A stretch of DNA of 42,010 nucleotides, from assembly GCA_013112725.1 (NCBI GenBank), contig JABFFZ010000050.1, positions 1 to 42,010 on the forward strand, in the 5' to 3' direction. Below the pieces are notes generated by a model that was not told the DNA's origin, did not search any database, and was given only the letters and a program-made list of their open reading frames with translations. This DNA is from Chloroflexota bacterium. GTDB lineage: Bacteria; Chloroflexota; Anaerolineae; Promineifilales; Promineifilaceae. The translations under genes and the position numbers were made by a program. Shown here in pieces: positions 28,779 to 36,971 of the stretch. Within the stretch, counting starts at the first letter, position 1. Every line of letters starts with the position of its first letter.

Positions 28779-30333
28779 GCCCGATCTCCGCCTTAAAACG
28801 GGCAATCAAATTCTGTTTCAGCACCCACAATTTGGGCGTCAGAGACACATGGTAGATGTGCGGATTGAGCAACCGCCGTACCCCGGCATCCAGCCGATCC
28901 AGGTCAGCCTCGGCGCGCGCCCGTATCGCCGCCATGTTGGGCTGTGTGTAGGTCAGACGGCCGTCTTGCCACACCGTTTCCAGCAGCGGCTCAATGTGTG
29001 AAATGTCCCCTGCCGCCAGTGTGCGGGAAGTGCCCGGTTCATTGGGATGTTGTAAAACCAACGGCTGCATCTGGCGTGGATCCTCATCGTGAAGACTCAA
29101 GAGATCAGCTGTGGCCTGGCCGCGCCGGTCATACACCCGCCAAACCTGCTTAGAACCGGGATTCGGCGTTTTGACCGGATTCTCCGAGATTTTGATGGCC
29201 GGCGTCCAACTCTGCCCGTCTGTTTGTGCGGCTACCAGTTTGTAGACTCCATCCAACGCTGCGTCTCCGGCCGAGGTGATGAGATTGGTGCCCACACCAT
29301 ACACCAGCCGCTTCACAATGTGGTCGGCATCCAGGCCATAACGCGGCGCTTCATCTTCAATTTGCGCCAGAATTTGCAGGATGGTTAATTCGTCTAGCTG
29401 GTTAGACAGCACAATTTGCGTATCGGTAAAACCGGCGGCGTCCAGCATTTTGGCGGACTGGACAGACAGGTAAGCCAGGTCGCCCGAATCCAGGCGGATG
29501 CCAACCGGTTGGTGCCCTTTGCGCCGCAGCTCCTCAAAAACGCGAATGGCGTTAGGCAGCCCACTTTCCAGGGTATTAACGGTATCCACCAGCAGTAAAC
29601 AGTCGTCCGGGTACACATCGGCGTAGGCGCGGAAGGCGGCCAATTCCCCTTCCCCCATGGCCAGGAACAACTGCACCATGCTGTGGGCGTGGGTGCCTTT
29701 GGGAGACGCGCCCAAGACGGCCGAGACGCCCACATTAGACGTAAAACGCGCCCCACCGATGAGCGCCGCCCGCGCCCCGGCATTCACGCCGCGCTCCTGG
29801 CCACGCCTCATGCCAAATTCCAGCAGCAGTTGACCGCGCCCGGCCTGCCGGAGCCGGGAGGCTCTGGTGGCAATGAGAGTGGGGTAATTGAGCTGATTGA
29901 GCAGTGGAGTTTCCAGGATTTGGGCCATAGCTAAGGGGCCTTGCACGGCCGTCAGCGGCACATTCGGGTGTACTACCCGCCCTTCGGGAATGGCCCGCAG
30001 CGTGATCCCGGCGAAGTTACCATTGGTGCGCAGCCAGGCCAGAAAATCATCGTCAAAGAGGCGGCGGCCGGTCTGCCCCGTTTGTGTTCGTAAAAAGGCC
30101 AGGTCTTCATCTCGGAAGTGTGCCCGTTCCATCCAATCCAGCAGCCAGGCTAGACCGGCATTAATGCAGTACCCGGCCTTGTGCAGGCCATAATCGGGAT
30201 AACTGCGAAAGAAATGGTCAAATCGGGCCTGTTTTTCATGCACACCCAGACGGAAGTATAGGTGCGCCATTGTCAGTTGGTACATGTCGGTGAAGAGGAT
30301 GCCTTCGGCGGTTTGTTGTTCGGTCGGGGTCAT
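28768..30333 (-). CDS. pncB: Nicotinate phosphoribosyltransferase
   Basis: PncB converts nicotinate and PRPP to nicotinate mononucleotide in NAD salvage (Preiss-Handler pathway). The 521-aa product starts at ATG 30333 with GAGGAA upstream. It has ILFTDMYQLTMAHLYFRLG, the FRSYPDYGLHKAGYCINAGL region, the conserved GTHAHSMVQ histidine motif, GIRLDSGDLAYLS (PRPP/Mg site) and VYGVGTNLITS. Length matches the long bacterial NAPRTase. Its stop overlaps the start of the M14 lipoprotein gene. A 17-base hairpin (30353-30369) sits about 20 bases before the ATG. Confidence 0.95.
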   Translation of the reverse strand: MTPTEQQTAEGILFTDMYQLTMAHLYFRLGVHEKQARFDHFFRSYPDYGLHKAGYCINAGLAWLLDWMERAHFRDEDLAFLRTQTGQTGRRLFDDDFLAWLRTNGNFAGITLRAIPEGRVVHPNVPLTAVQGPLAMAQILETPLLNQLNYPTLIATRASRLRQAGRGQLLLEFGMRRGQERGVNAGARAALIGGARFTSNVGVSAVLGASPKGTHAHSMVQLFLAMGEGELAAFRAYADVYPDDCLLLVDTVNTLESGLPNAIRVFEELRRKGHQPVGIRLDSGDLAYLSVQSAKMLDAAGFTDTQIVLSNQLDELTILQILAQIEDEAPRYGLDADHIVKRLVYGVGTNLITSAGDAALDGVYKLVAAQTDGQSWTPAIKISENPVKTPNPGSKQVWRVYDRRGQATADLLSLHDEDPRQMQPLVLQHPNEPGTSRTLAAGDISHIEPLLETVWQDGRLTYTQPNMAAIRARAEADLDRLDAGVRRLLNPHIYHVSLTPKLWVLKQNLIARFKAEIGREV

Positions 30334-30352
30334 AGATATTCCTCATGTGCGA

Positions 30353-30369
30353 CGCACTTTCAAAGTGCG
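30353..30369. repeat. Small hairpin upstream of pncB
   Basis: cgcacttt (30353-30360) and aaagtgcg (30362-30369) around one base, between the 30408-30833 membrane gene and pncB. It could be an operator or leader hairpin; I cannot link it to a known NAD regulator. Confidence 0.4.
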
Positions 30370-30407
30370 CCGTACAGAGATTAACACGATTTGCCCTGAC
30401 GAGCATC

Positions 30408-30833
30408 TTAAAAATGGCGGTACCGGTATTTGATGAGGCGGGCATAAACGCCGATGGCTGCGCCCACCACCGCGCCAACGATCACGCCAATTTGCCAACC
30501 CACCGCGCCGCCGAAGATCAACCCGATCACGCCAAATAGCAGCGCGTATCCGGCCATCCCCAACAAGACATATCCTACCAGGTCGGCCACCAGCCCGGCG
30601 GATAATTTACCGAAACGGGTCAGGCCAACAGCTACGCCCACGCCGGCAATAAGGCCCAGCAGCAGACTCAAGGTGGTAATGGCACGGCCGTACACCCTGA
30701 TCTCAGATTGCGCCAGAAGCCAGCCCAATACCAGCCCGGCCCCAATTCCCAGGAATATGCTCAAGGTGATCCTGACCACACGGCTCCAGACAGAAGGGGT
30801 AGTTTCTGATGATGTTATGTATATCTCTTCCAT
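30408..30833 (-). CDS. Small glycine-rich four-helix membrane protein
   Basis: The 141-aa product starts at ATG 30833 with AAGG upstream. After about 17 polar residues it has four hydrophobic Gly/Ala-rich helices: ITLSIFLGIGAGLVLGWLLA, LSLLLGLIAGVGVAVGL, VGYVLLGMAGYALLFGVIGL and GWQIGVIVGAVVGAAIGVYA, ending in the basic RLIKYRYRHF. I do not recognise a family; it resembles general glycine-zipper/channel-like small membrane proteins. It is divergent from the sigma factor gene, with 150 bp between the two start codons. Confidence 0.75.
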   Translation of the reverse strand: MEEIYITSSETTPSVWSRVVRITLSIFLGIGAGLVLGWLLAQSEIRVYGRAITTLSLLLGLIAGVGVAVGLTRFGKLSAGLVADLVGYVLLGMAGYALLFGVIGLIFGGAVGWQIGVIVGAVVGAAIGVYARLIKYRYRHF

Positions 30834-30983
30834 GCTTTTGCCTTGAAATACACCTTGACCATAGATACTACAAAACTACCGGCCTGACGGCAATGGTTAT
30901 AAATTCCCCCACCAATGTGAATCCTTTTGGCGCACAATCTGTTACCCATAATGAAAGTGACTTTCAAACAACAAAGGATTGGT

Positions 30984-31556
30984 ATGGAACAGTTGAGTGA
31001 TTTGGAACTGGTAAACCGGGCACAAAAGGGAAATCGGGAAGCGATTGGTGCGTTGTATGACCGGCATCACCTGCGCATTTACCGCTATGTGCGCTCCCGC
31101 ATTTACGACACCCAACTGGCTCATGACCTGACGGGTGAGGTTTTTTTGCGCATGGTGCGCCATTTAGACAGATACCGGCCCACCGGCGCCCCCTTTACGG
31201 CCTGGTTATACCAGATTGCCCGTAACCATCTGGCTAATCACGTCCAGAAGGAAAGCGGGCCGCAGATGGTGGCATTAACAGAGATGAGCAAAAATGGGCA
31301 CACGGCCGTAGACCCGGCCATCGTCGTCGAGCAGCAGTTGGAAATGGAAGGGCTGTTGGCCGCGCTGAACCGGTTGGAGGAAAGCCAGCGCGAGGTGCTG
31401 GCGCTTCGTTTCCTGGCCGGTTTATCGCTGCAAGAAGTGGCGGAGACGCTGGATAAATCGGTAGCGGCCGTGAAATCCATCCAACATCGCAGCTTGAAAA
31501 CCATGAAATTGCTCATGCGCAGTAAAGAAATGGAGACTGTGATGCGGGATGCGTGA
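30984..31556 (+). CDS. ECF-type RNA polymerase sigma factor
   Basis: ATG 30984 has AAAGGA six bases upstream and gives 190 aa; earlier in-frame starts lack this. Region 2 is LVNRAQKGNREAIGALYDRH, then LRIYRYVRSRIYD and HDLTGEVFLRMVRHLDRYRP, then FTAWLYQIARNHLANHV. Region 4 is LEESQREVLALRFLAGLSLQ and EVAETLDKSVAAVKSIQHRS, a helix-turn-helix for the -35 box. The FecR/DUF5666 membrane protein gene begins 55 bp downstream, a normal place for an anti-sigma partner. Cognate promoters are unknown. Confidence 0.93.
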   Translation: MEQLSDLELVNRAQKGNREAIGALYDRHHLRIYRYVRSRIYDTQLAHDLTGEVFLRMVRHLDRYRPTGAPFTAWLYQIARNHLANHVQKESGPQMVALTEMSKNGHTAVDPAIVVEQQLEMEGLLAALNRLEESQREVLALRFLAGLSLQEVAETLDKSVAAVKSIQHRSLKTMKLLMRSKEMETVMRDA

Positions 31557-31610
31557 CCGGAAGAGGTTTCACGCATCATCTTTTACGCAGCACATAACGC
31601 GGAGAATGTG

Positions 31611-34106
31611 ATGAACGAACACGAATCAGAAACACGAGTACAGGAACGTTTGGAACTATGGGAAATGGGTGAGCCGTTGGTTGTTTGTCTGCAAGGATTG
31701 GGCGCCGAAGAAGCATCTCTGGTGCAAACGGCCGTGCAACTGCAACAAGCACCCATTCCCACCCCGGACGGCACGGCCGTTGCCGCCCAACGGGCTGCGG
31801 TCATGGCAGCGGCGCCTATGCCTGCTGCCATACCCGCCAACTCCCTCTGGAAGGAGCGCCTGATTAGCCTGTGGCAAACGCTTTTTACCCATCCAGAAGT
31901 GGCATTGGCCCTTTCTTTTGTCCTTATCCTTATTCTTTCATTTGCCTGGTTTGGTTTGCGCGGCAATGAGCCGGAAGCGCCGGTTACGGCCGTGTTATCC
32001 GCCTCTGATGAAGCGTCTATAGCAGCGCCCATCACTACTCAAACTGAAACCGAAATGGCGGCTTCGCCCGCAGCGCAGCCAGAATTGGCGGTCGCTGAGA
32101 TAACGGTTGCTGAGACAACGAGCGAAGCGGCGCCGGCTGCCCCTGAGTCGAATGTACTCGCTGCCATGCAGACGGCCGTCACGGGGCATCAACTCTTTAT
32201 GCCGGTTTTGTCCACCTCATTGTTGGCCGGGCCGGGGCAGGCAGCCCTGCATGAACTGTCCGGCATGGTTGAAGTGAAAACAGCGGCTGGTGAATGGACG
32301 ACCGTGACCGCCAATACCCATCTTACCGCCGGCGCTCACATCCGCACCGGCAGTCTCTCCAGCGCCGCCCTCACCTTCTACGATGGCAGCCAGGCGCATC
32401 TTGGCCCCAACGCGGAATTGTCGCTGGACGAGGTACACGCCTTACAACCGGCCGAAGGTTTTCGCATCGTGGTGATGACCCAATGGACCGGCGTTAGCGA
32501 CCACACCGTGCAAATTCGGAACGACGGCGGCTCCCGGTATGAAGTGAAAACGCCAACCGGTTCCGGGCTGGCACGGGGTACACAGTTCCGGGTGAATGTG
32601 CAGCCAGACGGCCGTGCTCGCTATACCGTCACCGAAGGCAAGGTAGACGTACACAATCAGGGACGCACCGTCTCCCTCATCGCCGGGCAAACCACCCAAT
32701 TTGCCGCCGATGAACCGCCGGCCCCCCCCAGTTTCCTCGTTGCCGGCGTTGGCCTGCTGTCCCAGATGGGCGATACCTGGATCGTGGCCGGGCAAGCCTT
32801 CACGGTAAATGAAGGCACCCTCATCCTGGGCGATCCCCAGTTAGGCGACTGGGTTAGCGTCACCGGGCATCTTGTCCCTGGCAGCGACCCCGTGGCCGAT
32901 ACCATCCAGCGGCTGCACAGCGATGGCGGCCATGATGGCGGCAATGAATTCACACTAATCGGCCCCGTGGAAAGCATCGGCGCGACTGGATGGGTGGTTG
33001 CCGGACAAACCATTAGCGTCACGGCGGAAACGGCCGTAGACGAAGACATCAACATAGGCGACACCGTGCGCGTCCGCGGCGACATCCTGCCCGGCGACGG
33101 CATGCTGGTTGCTGCCACCATCGAACTGTTGGCCGTGCCCGACGAACTGCCTTTTGAATTTGTGGGTGTCGTACAGGTGCAGGCAGACGCCGAATGGACA
33201 ATTTCTGGCATCGCCATTCAGATTGACGCCGGCACCCAAATTGAAGAAGGCATCGGCGTGGGCGATACTGTCAAAGTAAAAGGCGTTATCCTGCCCGACA
33301 ATACCTGGCTGGCGCGGGAGATCGCCCTTGTTTCCCCTGATACCGCCACCTTCACCATCACCGGCGAACTGTTCAGCATGTCTCCCTGGAATGTGGCCGG
33401 CGTCCTCTTCACCGTTGCCGACTGGACACAGATTGAACCCGGTCTGGAAATTGGCGACCTGGTGCGCGTTACCGGCATTATCCTGCCCGATGGTACCTGG
33501 GTAGCGGCCGAAATCGTGAAACTGGATAACCATGTGCTGCAAATCATCTTTGTGGGCACGGTGAACAGCATAGACCCCTGGGTGGTCAATGGCCTGCCGC
33601 TGGTCACGGACGATGACACCATCATCGAAGATGGCATCGTTGTGGGTGATCTGGTGCGCGTCGTCGCCTGGATCCGCACCGATGGCACGTGGCTGGCAAC
33701 CCAAATTGACCTGTTGGATGATGGTGACGAGCAGGGGTGTGTGGCAATTACGGCCGTGATCACCGCCATCAACGGCAACCAGGTGATCCTGGCCAACGGT
33801 CAGACCATCTTGCTGGATGAAGGCATCATGATTGACGGCGAATTAACCGTCGGCTCGGTGGTACTCATTGTCGCTTGTGCACAGGCCGATGGCACGATAG
33901 TCATTGTCTCCATCACCATTATCTACACGCTACCGCCGCCCGCGCCGCCAACACCCCCGCCACCCCCAGGCCCGCCACCTGGACCCGGCGGCAACGTGAC
34001 CATCTGCCACAAACCGGGCACACCGGCCGAGAAAACAATGACCGTACCCCAATCGGCTCTCGGGGGACACCTGGGCCATGGTGATACGATGGGGCCGTGT
34101 CCGTAA
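31611..34106 (+). CDS. Membrane protein with FecR domain and DUF5666-type repeats
   Basis: ATG 31611 gives 831 aa. Residues 1-95 are cytoplasmic and could bind the sigma factor; there is one transmembrane helix at about 97-117 (ALALSFVLILILSFAWFGL). Outside, a FecR domain (about 205-350) has VKTAAGEWTTVTANTHLTAG, AALTFYDGSQAHLGPNAELS and ARGTQFRVNVQPDGRARYTV. Five or six DUF5666-like beta repeats follow (GDTVKVKGVILPDNTWLARE, GDLVRVTGIILPDGTWVAAE and others). After a poly-proline stretch the end is VTICHKPGTPAEKTMTV, then GGHLGHGDTMGPC, a Cys/His-rich terminal motif. FecR proteins act as membrane regulators of ECF sigma factors, and the gene order supports that pairing. It ends at a strong terminator. 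Confidence 0.85.
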   Translation: MNEHESETRVQERLELWEMGEPLVVCLQGLGAEEASLVQTAVQLQQAPIPTPDGTAVAAQRAAVMAAAPMPAAIPANSLWKERLISLWQTLFTHPEVALALSFVLILILSFAWFGLRGNEPEAPVTAVLSASDEASIAAPITTQTETEMAASPAAQPELAVAEITVAETTSEAAPAAPESNVLAAMQTAVTGHQLFMPVLSTSLLAGPGQAALHELSGMVEVKTAAGEWTTVTANTHLTAGAHIRTGSLSSAALTFYDGSQAHLGPNAELSLDEVHALQPAEGFRIVVMTQWTGVSDHTVQIRNDGGSRYEVKTPTGSGLARGTQFRVNVQPDGRARYTVTEGKVDVHNQGRTVSLIAGQTTQFAADEPPAPPSFLVAGVGLLSQMGDTWIVAGQAFTVNEGTLILGDPQLGDWVSVTGHLVPGSDPVADTIQRLHSDGGHDGGNEFTLIGPVESIGATGWVVAGQTISVTAETAVDEDINIGDTVRVRGDILPGDGMLVAATIELLAVPDELPFEFVGVVQVQADAEWTISGIAIQIDAGTQIEEGIGVGDTVKVKGVILPDNTWLAREIALVSPDTATFTITGELFSMSPWNVAGVLFTVADWTQIEPGLEIGDLVRVTGIILPDGTWVAAEIVKLDNHVLQIIFVGTVNSIDPWVVNGLPLVTDDDTIIEDGIVVGDLVRVVAWIRTDGTWLATQIDLLDDGDEQGCVAITAVITAINGNQVILANGQTILLDEGIMIDGELTVGSVVLIVACAQADGTIVIVSITIIYTLPPPAPPTPPPPPGPPPGPGGNVTICHKPGTPAEKTMTVPQSALGGHLGHGDTMGPCP

Positions 34107-34145
34107 ATCGGTAATCGGTAAACAGTAATCGGTTATCGGTAGTAG

Positions 34146-34185
34146 AGAACGCAAGAGGTGGATTCGCCTCTTGCGTTCTTTTTTT
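34146..34185 (+). terminator. Strong intrinsic terminator of the sigma/FecR operon
   Basis: agaacgcaagagg (34146-34158) pairs perfectly with 34167-34179 across an 8-base loop and is followed by a run of seven T. Confidence 0.92.
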
Positions 34186-34210
34186 GCGGCGACAGGTCTG
34201 GCGACGGTGG

Positions 34211-34216
34211 TATAAT
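34211..34216 (+). promoter_or_regulatory. TATAAT -10 box of the M20 peptidase gene
   Basis: A consensus -10 box, but the nearest -35 (TTGCGG at 34184) is 21 bases away. The expected transcription start falls at or just before the 46-bp palindrome. Confidence 0.4.
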
Positions 34217-34224
34217 TCACGCAC

Positions 34225-34270
34225 GGAGGGGAGGCTTTAGCCGACACGTGTCGGCTAAAGCCTCCCCTCC
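34225..34270. repeat. Perfect 46-bp palindrome before the M20 peptidase gene
   Basis: Arms of 23 bp (34225-34247 and 34248-34270), starting ggaggggaggctttagccga, with no loop. A related imperfect copy is at 36587-36634. Both stand upstream of start codons. Confidence 0.92.
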
Positions 34271-34283
34271 AGAGAGTAAACCT

Positions 34284-35453
34284 ATGACAATACGCATTGA
34301 TGAAGAATATCTGGTTTCCACGCTTGCCCAGTTGGTGCAGATCAATTCTACCAACCCGTCTTTGTCCCCAGACGGGGCGGGGGAGGCGGAGATTGCCGCT
34401 TTTGTGGCCGGGGCGCTGCGTGATCTGGGGCTGGCAGTGACGGCCTGGGAGCTGGCGCCGGGCCGATGGAACGTGGTGGGGCGGTTGGCGGGCAGTGGTC
34501 ACGGCCGTAGCCGCAGTCTGCTCCTAAACGCCCACCTGGACACGGTGGGGGTGACGGGCATGGCCGAGCCGTTTTCCGGGGCGGTGCGTGACGGCCGTCT
34601 GTATGGCCGGGGCAGCCAGGATATGAAAGGCAGTCTGGCGGCGATGCTGGCGGCGGCGAAGGCGCTGGTGCAAAGTGGCGCGCGTTTGGATGGGGACGTG
34701 TTGGTCACGGCCGTAGCCGACGAAGAACACAGCAGCATCGGCGCGGATGATCTGGTGGCAAAGGGCTTTCGGGCCACCGCCGCCATCGTTACCGAGCCAA
34801 CCGATCTGGCCGTTTGCCTGGCGCATCGTGGGTTCATCTGGTACGGCGTGGAAACATTTGGCCGGGCGGCGCATGGCAGCCGTTACCGGGAGGGCATTGA
34901 CGCCAATATGCACATGGGCCGTTTTCTGGCGGAACTGGCGCAGTTGGAGGCAGAATTGCGGGCACGGCCGTCACATCCCCTGGTAGCTGTGCCCTCATTA
35001 CACGCCGCCACGCTGCACGGCGGCACAGAAGTGAGCGTCTATGCCGCTCACTGCCGCCTGCAAATAGAGCGCCGCACCGTGCCCGGCGAAACAGTTGAAT
35101 CGGCGACCGCCGAATTACAAGGGATCATTGACCGCTTGAGCGCGGCCGACCCCACCTTCCGCGCCACCGTGACGCCCACCTTCAGCCGCCCACCATTTGC
35201 CGTGAACGAGACAGCGGAAATTGTGCAGGCGGTGACACAGGCGGCCACAACCCGTCTGGGGCGTAAACCAGACGTTATCGGCCAGCTTTTCTGGACAGAC
35301 GCGGCCATTTTTGCCGCCGCCGGCATGGAGACGATGCTCATCGGCCCCACCGGCCATGGCCTGCACAGCGCCGAAGAATGGGTAGACCTGGCCTCGGTGG
35401 TGGATTTAGCCGCGATATTGGCGGACACGGCCGTGCGTTATTTGAACAGGTGA
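34284..35453 (+). CDS. M20 family metallopeptidase (ArgE/DapE/ACY1-like)
   Basis: ATG 34284 gives 389 aa; the upstream open frame crosses the terminator and palindrome. Zinc-site residues are visible: H84 and D86 (NAHLDTVG), bridging D113 (GRGSQDMKG), E147/E148 (ADEEHSS), E171 (VTEPTD) and the last His in IGPTGHGLHSAEEWVD. A dimerisation (lid) domain lies at about 180-290 (HRGFIWYGVETFGRAAHGSR). M20 enzymes hydrolyse N-acyl amino acids or small peptides. The exact substrate (acetylornithine, succinyl-diaminopimelate or other) cannot be fixed; there are no arg or lysine genes beside it. Confidence 0.92.
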   Translation: MTIRIDEEYLVSTLAQLVQINSTNPSLSPDGAGEAEIAAFVAGALRDLGLAVTAWELAPGRWNVVGRLAGSGHGRSRSLLLNAHLDTVGVTGMAEPFSGAVRDGRLYGRGSQDMKGSLAAMLAAAKALVQSGARLDGDVLVTAVADEEHSSIGADDLVAKGFRATAAIVTEPTDLAVCLAHRGFIWYGVETFGRAAHGSRYREGIDANMHMGRFLAELAQLEAELRARPSHPLVAVPSLHAATLHGGTEVSVYAAHCRLQIERRTVPGETVESATAELQGIIDRLSAADPTFRATVTPTFSRPPFAVNETAEIVQAVTQAATTRLGRKPDVIGQLFWTDAAIFAAAGMETMLIGPTGHGLHSAEEWVDLASVVDLAAILADTAVRYLNR

Positions 35454-35459
35454 GCAGGT

Positions 35460-35541
35460 GAAAGGGTGACAAGGTGATCAATTACCCAATTACCCAATTA
35501 CCCAATTACCCAATCTCCTAATCTCCAATCTCCAATCTCCT
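35460..35541. repeat. AATTACCC and AATCTCC tandem repeats
   Basis: gtgacaaggtgatc is followed by four aattaccc octamers (35479-35510) and then aatctcc heptamers up to the start of the next gene, where no ribosome site is left. Confidence 0.88.
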
Positions 35542-35543
35542 CC

Positions 35544-36533
35544 ATGAACGACCAACCCAATTCCACCCCCAAACCCATTTCCCCCCACAGCCTGAACCAG
35601 AAAGAACTGCGGGCCAGCACCTTGCTGCCGGTGGTAATCCCGGTGGGGATTGTGTTGTTGGGGGTGGTGGTGTGGCTGATTGCGCCCGATGATTTTAATA
35701 CCGGGCTGGCGATTGCCATCAGCCTGAGTTTGCTGCTGTTTTTGCTGTATTGGACGCGGCGGGAAGCGGCGCGGCAGCGAGTAATTGCGCTGGCGCTGGC
35801 CGTGCCGGCGTTGGTGGGGCTGAGCGTGGGCATGAGCAACGGCCGTATAGCCCCCATTCTTCTCGGTTTTGGCCTGACCGGGCTGCTGTTGATCATTCAC
35901 CGCGCCATCAGCATTCCCATTTCTTACCGTTTTGCCGCCCGGCGTTACCAGGCCGGCGACCTGGAAGCGGCGCTGGCGCTGGTGGAAAAAACCATTGACG
36001 CGCGCCCCAATTTTTGGGAATCCTACCAGTTGAAAGCCCTCATTTTCCTGGCGCAGGGGGATTTTCCCCGCGCCGAACGCGCCGCCAAAGAGGCGCTGAC
36101 CGCCAATCCACAGAGTGACGCCGCGGCCAATACCTTAGGGCAAATTTATCTGGCGCAGGCGCAGTTTGAAGCTGCAAAAGGGGCTTATATTCAGGCGGTT
36201 ACCCAAAACCCGGATCACGCGCTGCATTGGTATCATCTGGGGTTGTGCCAGTACCGGTTGGCGGAGTGGGCAGCGGCGGTGGAATCGCTGGCAGCGGCCA
36301 CCAAACGCGCGCCGCACATTTTAGAATACGAATTGTGGCAGCATTATTACCTGTGGCGTTGCCTGCAAGTGTTGGGGCGAGAGGAACAAGCGGCCGAGGT
36401 TCATGCCAAAATGCAGAAGTTTGCCGAAGGGTTGGCCCCTTTGCAAGAGCAGTTGGCGCAGCAGCCGGAAATGCCGCACCTGTCGCTTATTCGCGCTGAC
36501 CTGGCCGACCTGGCGCAGCAAGTAGGAAACTGA
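35544..36533 (+). CDS. Membrane-anchored TPR protein
   Basis: The 329-aa product has a polar N-terminus, four hydrophobic helices in residues about 27-130 (LLPVVIPVGIVLLGVVVWLI, LAIAISLSLLLFLLYW, VIALALAVPALVGLSVGM, IAPILLGFGLTGLLLII) and then a cytoplasmic TPR array at about 135-290 (AARRYQAGDLEAALALVEKT, KALIFLAQGDFPRAERAAKE, LGQIYLAQAQFEAAKGAYIQ, HLGLCQYRLAEWAAAVESLA). TPR arrays bind proteins; the partner is unknown. ATG 35544 lies right after a heptamer repeat and has no clear ribosome site. Confidence 0.85.
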   Translation: MNDQPNSTPKPISPHSLNQKELRASTLLPVVIPVGIVLLGVVVWLIAPDDFNTGLAIAISLSLLLFLLYWTRREAARQRVIALALAVPALVGLSVGMSNGRIAPILLGFGLTGLLLIIHRAISIPISYRFAARRYQAGDLEAALALVEKTIDARPNFWESYQLKALIFLAQGDFPRAERAAKEALTANPQSDAAANTLGQIYLAQAQFEAAKGAYIQAVTQNPDHALHWYHLGLCQYRLAEWAAAVESLAAATKRAPHILEYELWQHYYLWRCLQVLGREEQAAEVHAKMQKFAEGLAPLQEQLAQQPEMPHLSLIRADLADLAQQVGN

Positions 36534-36586
36534 TCCACGAAGGAGCGGCTGGTACTAGAGCAACACTAGATGAAATGTGGCCAGTC

Positions 36587-36634
36587 GGAGGAGAGCCTTT
36601 AGGCGAATCACGCATCGGCTAAAGCCTCTCCTCC
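36587..36634. repeat. Imperfect palindrome related to 34225-34270
   Basis: Arms 36587-36606 (ggaggagagcctttaggcga) and 36615-36634 pair at 18 of 20 positions around an 8-base loop. It shares the gag-ctttag-cga core with the 46-bp palindrome and lies 36 bases before the DinB-like start. Confidence 0.85.
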
Positions 36635-36669
36635 GTGCAAAACGCATTTGGGACGGTATAAGGAGTGAA

Positions 36670-36951
36670 ATGCTGACATTTGAAGAACGCAGGCAACTGA
36701 TTGAACGGATTCGCCGCTTTCCGGCGGAGCTAGAGGCGTTGGTGGCGGGGTTGCAGGTGTTATGGGGGCTTCATGGCCGTTGGGCGACCGTGTTTGCCGG
36801 CCTGAGCGAAGCGGATTGGCAGCGGGTGGGCGTCCATCCGGCCGACGGCGAGATCACCGTCGAGGATTTGCTGCGCAACTATGTGGCTCATGGCCAGGCG
36901 CACCTGGATCAGATTCGGCGGGTGCTGGCGGCAAGGGGAGTGTGGGTGTAA
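36670..36951 (+). pseudogene. DinB/YfiT-like gene with large internal deletion
   Basis: ATG 36670 has AAGGAG four bases upstream. The 93-aa product joins the usual DinB_2 start (ERRQLIERIRRFPAELEALV, then AGL) directly to the usual C-terminal part (GLHGRWATVFAGLSEADWQR, then HPADGEITVEDLL and YVAHGQAHLDQIRRVLA). Full DinB-like proteins are about 160-175 aa, so some 70-80 residues including the first metal-binding His are missing while the frame is intact. The four-helix bundle could not form normally. It could be a decayed gene or, less likely, a functional short form. Confidence 0.7.
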
Positions 36952-36971
36952 AATCACATCCCCTTGCTTTT

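Noticed and set aside
34146..34185. Hairpin as riboswitch of the M20 gene
   Set aside because: A perfect stem followed by seven T right after the FecR gene is a standard terminator, and the -10 box lies downstream of it.
34158..34283. 42-residue extension of the M20 peptidase
   Set aside because: It would begin inside the terminator and run through a 46-bp palindrome; the family start is at 34284.
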